A stretch of 52,388 nucleotides of DNA, taken from the NCBI GenBank assembly GCA_035529075.1, contig DATKXK010000021.1, positions 1 through 52,388 of the forward strand, in the 5' to 3' direction. Positions 50,685 through 52,388 of the stretch are shown here, in pieces. This stretch comes from Acidobacteriota bacterium (GTDB lineage: Bacteria > Zixibacteria > MSB-5A5 > GN15 > FEB-12). Within the stretch, counting starts at the first letter, position 1; each line of letters opens with the position of its first letter. A program made the translations under genes and the position numbers. Under the pieces are notes generated by a model that was not told where the DNA came from, made no database searches, and saw only the letters and a program-made list of their open reading frames with translations.

Positions 50685-50712
50685 AGTATACTGCTTTTTC
50701 CCCTCGCGTCAA
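50685..50712 (-). promoter_or_regulatory. promoter of the dockerin gene
   Basis: Read on the minus strand: TTGACG (50712-50707), 16-nt spacer with an A-tract, TATACT (50690-50685). It gives a leader of about 170 nt before the ATG at 50505. Confidence 0.75.
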
Positions 50713-50799
50713 GGAAATCCGGGTTTGACAGCCCTGATTACCGGCTTACAACTCCGGATCGGCCTGAGCCGCAAGATCACAGAGCCGGTCGGCCGGCGA

Positions 50800-50825
50800 G
50801 CCGGACGCGCGGGCGCACGTCCGGC
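50800..50825. terminator. hairpin after the last dockerin gene
   Basis: GCCGGACG (50800-50807) pairs with CGTCCGGC (50818-50825) around a 10-nt loop, 26 bases past the stop codon at 50851. No U-run; probably an RNA 3'-end or weak terminator. Confidence 0.45.
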
Positions 50826-50850
50826 TAAAGACAGGACAGCATACTCAAAG

Positions 50851-52388
50851 CTACTGGCAGTCCGCTGGCGGCGGATTCGGCGGGATGAACAGGTACGCGA
50901 TCAACACCGTCAGGTCGCCGATGTCGATGACACCACCGGCATCACCGTCGATATTGGCCTCCTCCGGACAGGGCAGCGGCTCGGTAGGCGGTATGAACAG
51001 GTAGCGGATCAAGGCTGTCAAATCCCCTATGTCGACTTCATCGTCCGGCTTCCCGTCCACGTTGCCGGTGGTCCCCATGCAGCAGCCTTCCATCGACTCC
51101 TGCAGTATCTCCTGAGCCGTCAAAGCACGGTCGAAGATCTTGACTTCGTCGACGACGCCCTCGAACCGATCTCCTAATCCTTTGCCTACGATCAGCGGGC
51201 TTGTATAGCTGGTGTTCAGGTCGGCGTTCATCATGTATGGAAAGCTGGGATCCAGCTCACCGTCAACGTATATCTTCACTTCTCTATCCAGAAACGTAAT
51301 AGCGAGGTGGTTCCAGTCGTCGACCCGGATCGCCTTTGTGGTCAATGGCGCGTCGCGCCAGCCTCCGTTGTAATAGGCGAAGTTGACCCGCCCGGAGCCG
51401 ACAACCTGCATCTGCCAGTTGGCGTCATTCTGCCATTCCGGCGTCCTCTTGACCACCGGGCCGTACGTGCCTTCGTCGGGGAGGCGATACGGTTTTATCC
51501 AGGCCATAAGCGTGATGGCGGCAGGTCTAAGGTATGGGTCGTCCGGTACCTGCAGGTAATCGTCGATCCCGTCAAACTCGAGGCCATGGCCGAACCGGCC
51601 GTCCACCCAGCTTGGCCCGTTCACCAGCAGACCGTCGTTTCTGATAAAGCTTGAATCATGCGCAATAGTGCCGGTACCTTCCTCAAACCTCCAGTAGCCG
51701 ACAAGGGAAGACTCGCAGGCGTCTCCAACATTGTTGCTGTTGGCATCAATCTGGTCCGGATTGTAAACGGTCGGGCAGTTGTCACACGTGTCACCCACCT
51801 GATCTAGGTCCTGGTCCGACTGGCCGGGGTTATAGGTCAACGGACAGTTATCGTCCCACTCCATGACGCCGTCACAATCCTCGTCATACCACGGGCAGCC
51901 GAACAGATAATCGCATCCCGGCCGCAGGTTGTCCGCGTACCACACCCGCGCTGCCGCCATCCGGGCGTCCATGTCTGCCGACGTGCCGTTCTGCACCGAC
52001 GATACCACCGAGTAGAACGTCATCGTGTCAGCGGCTCCGAGCGTAACGTTGTGCTTGAACGTCACGACACCGTGAAGGTCCGCATTCTCGCTCTCCAGAC
52101 CGTTGTCGTACCCGGTCAGGCTGCCCATGAGTTGCCAGAACCGAGGCGGCTGCAGGGTGTCGTCGATAAACAGGTTGCTGTCGTTACGACCCGCAAACGC
52201 TCCCACGAAAGCCAGGTCGTTCACGCAGTTGTCCAGGTTGTACTCCGCGTTGGTGTACATGCCCAGGAAGGCATGAGTGCCCCACCGGTCGGCATGGTTC
52301 TGGCACCGCAGCGTGTCATCAACGTCGTCAGTACCCTGGTAGTAAATCGTCCGGTACTTGGCGTTCGGAATCCCGTTGTTGTTCGAAC
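50851..52388 (-). CDS. secreted LamG / thrombospondin-type-3 / dockerin protein (5' end missing)
   Basis: The frame runs to the right window edge, so the N-terminus lies outside. From N to C: a beta-rich region ending with YNLDNCVNDLAFVGAFAGRND; thrombospondin-type-3 Ca2+ repeats (DEDCDGVMEWDDNCPLTYNPGQ, DQDLDQVGDTCDNCP); a LamG/concanavalin-like domain (LVGYWRFEEGTGTIAHDSS..., GLEFDGIDDYLQVPD, WNHLAITF, GVVDEVKIFDRAL); and two dockerin repeats (DIGDLTALI, DIGDLTVLI). Typical of extracellular carbohydrate- or protein-binding proteins. Its dockerins are close relatives of those in the next gene, suggesting the same anchoring system. It is upstream of the other dockerin gene, in the same orientation. 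Confidence 0.88.
   Translation of the reverse strand, partial: SNNNGIPNAKYRTIYYQGTDDVDDTLRCQNHADRWGTHAFLGMYTNAEYNLDNCVNDLAFVGAFAGRNDSNLFIDDTLQPPRFWQLMGSLTGYDNGLESENADLHGVVTFKHNVTLGAADTMTFYSVVSSVQNGTSADMDARMAAARVWYADNLRPGCDYLFGCPWYDEDCDGVMEWDDNCPLTYNPGQSDQDLDQVGDTCDNCPTVYNPDQIDANSNNVGDACESSLVGYWRFEEGTGTIAHDSSFIRNDGLLVNGPSWVDGRFGHGLEFDGIDDYLQVPDDPYLRPAAITLMAWIKPYRLPDEGTYGPVVKRTPEWQNDANWQMQVVGSGRVNFAYYNGGWRDAPLTTKAIRVDDWNHLAITFLDREVKIYVDGELDPSFPYMMNADLNTSYTSPLIVGKGLGDRFEGVVDEVKIFDRALTAQEILQESMEGCCMGTTGNVDGKPDDEVDIGDLTALIRYLFIPPTEPLPCPEEANIDGDAGGVIDIGDLTVLIAYLFIPPNPPPADCQ

Noticed and set aside
1-52388. CRISPR arrays, insertion sequences, integrases, rRNA genes
   Set aside because: No regularly spaced direct repeats, transposase or integrase frames, or rRNA-like sequence were seen in the window.

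Overview
The window is a GC-rich bacterial chromosome segment that looks like a member of the FCB-related candidate phyla, with Zixibacteria as my best guess. The guess rests on four features seen together: PorV/PorQ-type outer-membrane protein, a T9SS-style C-terminal sorting domain, secreted proteins ending in paired dockerin repeats of the form DIGDLTALIxYLF, and many lipoproteins. This is inference from family content; there is no 16S gene here. Coding is dense and both strands are used. Intergenic promoters repeatedly show a TTGnnn box, a 16-17 nt spacer and a TAnnTT -10 box, most often TATATT.

Layout. 1-1.3 kb: the start of a lipoprotein running off the left edge and a GNAT acetyltransferase with a basic tail. 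1.3-6.3 kb: a histidine-degradation operon (hutU, hutI) running directly into envelope genes (LptE-like, PorV-like, small lipoprotein). 6.3-6.9 kb: a gene-poor stretch with an inverted repeat and an orphan terminator. 7-13.9 kb: a lipoprotein, ComM, a GAF-GAF-SpoIIE phosphatase, an ethylbenzene-dehydrogenase-like haem-domain lipoprotein, and a 4-hydroxybutyryl-CoA dehydratase-family flavoprotein lacking key ligands. 14-18.8 kb: two tRNAs, a coiled-coil/zinc-ribbon protein, guaB, RNase P RNA and recJ.

18.8-30.3 kb is the metabolic core: MeaB GTPase, an isobutyryl-CoA-mutase-like large subunit, a B12-binding subunit, acyl-CoA dehydrogenase, an MBL-fold hydrolase, propionyl-CoA carboxylase in three pieces (CT, BC, BCCP), a methylmalonyl-CoA mutase large subunit, a lipoprotein and methylmalonyl-CoA epimerase. 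Together they would feed branched-chain and odd-chain acyl-CoA carbon through n-butyryl-CoA or propionyl-CoA to succinyl-CoA. The two mutases are separated by diagnostic substrate-pocket residues (F90/Q208 versus Y57/R175).

30.3-33.2 kb (minus strand): a membrane zinc-ribbon protein, a BlaI regulator with a small membrane protein, and a UroD-like methyltransferase overlapping a GAF/fRMsr protein. 33.5-36.2 kb: an NtrC-family regulator followed by two type IV pilins; the second has a well-formed sigma-54 promoter. 36.3-41.8 kb: a secreted 12-repeat protein, a HEAT-repeat protein, a DEDD exonuclease/TPR protein and an HDOD protein whose ribosome-binding site can be locked in a hairpin. 41.9-47 kb: two large exported proteins, one a probable double beta-propeller with a T9SS tail. 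47.3-52.4 kb: a CPBP protease, a small membrane protein, a sigma-region-4/zinc fusion with a ribbon-helix-helix partner, and two dockerin proteins, the last running off the right edge.

I saw no CRISPR array, transposase, rRNA or integrase. The most noteworthy items are the isobutyryl/methylmalonyl mutase pair, the sigma-54 pilin promoter, the dehydratase paralogue without its His ligand, the 12-repeat secreted protein, and the sigma/zinc plus RHH pair.
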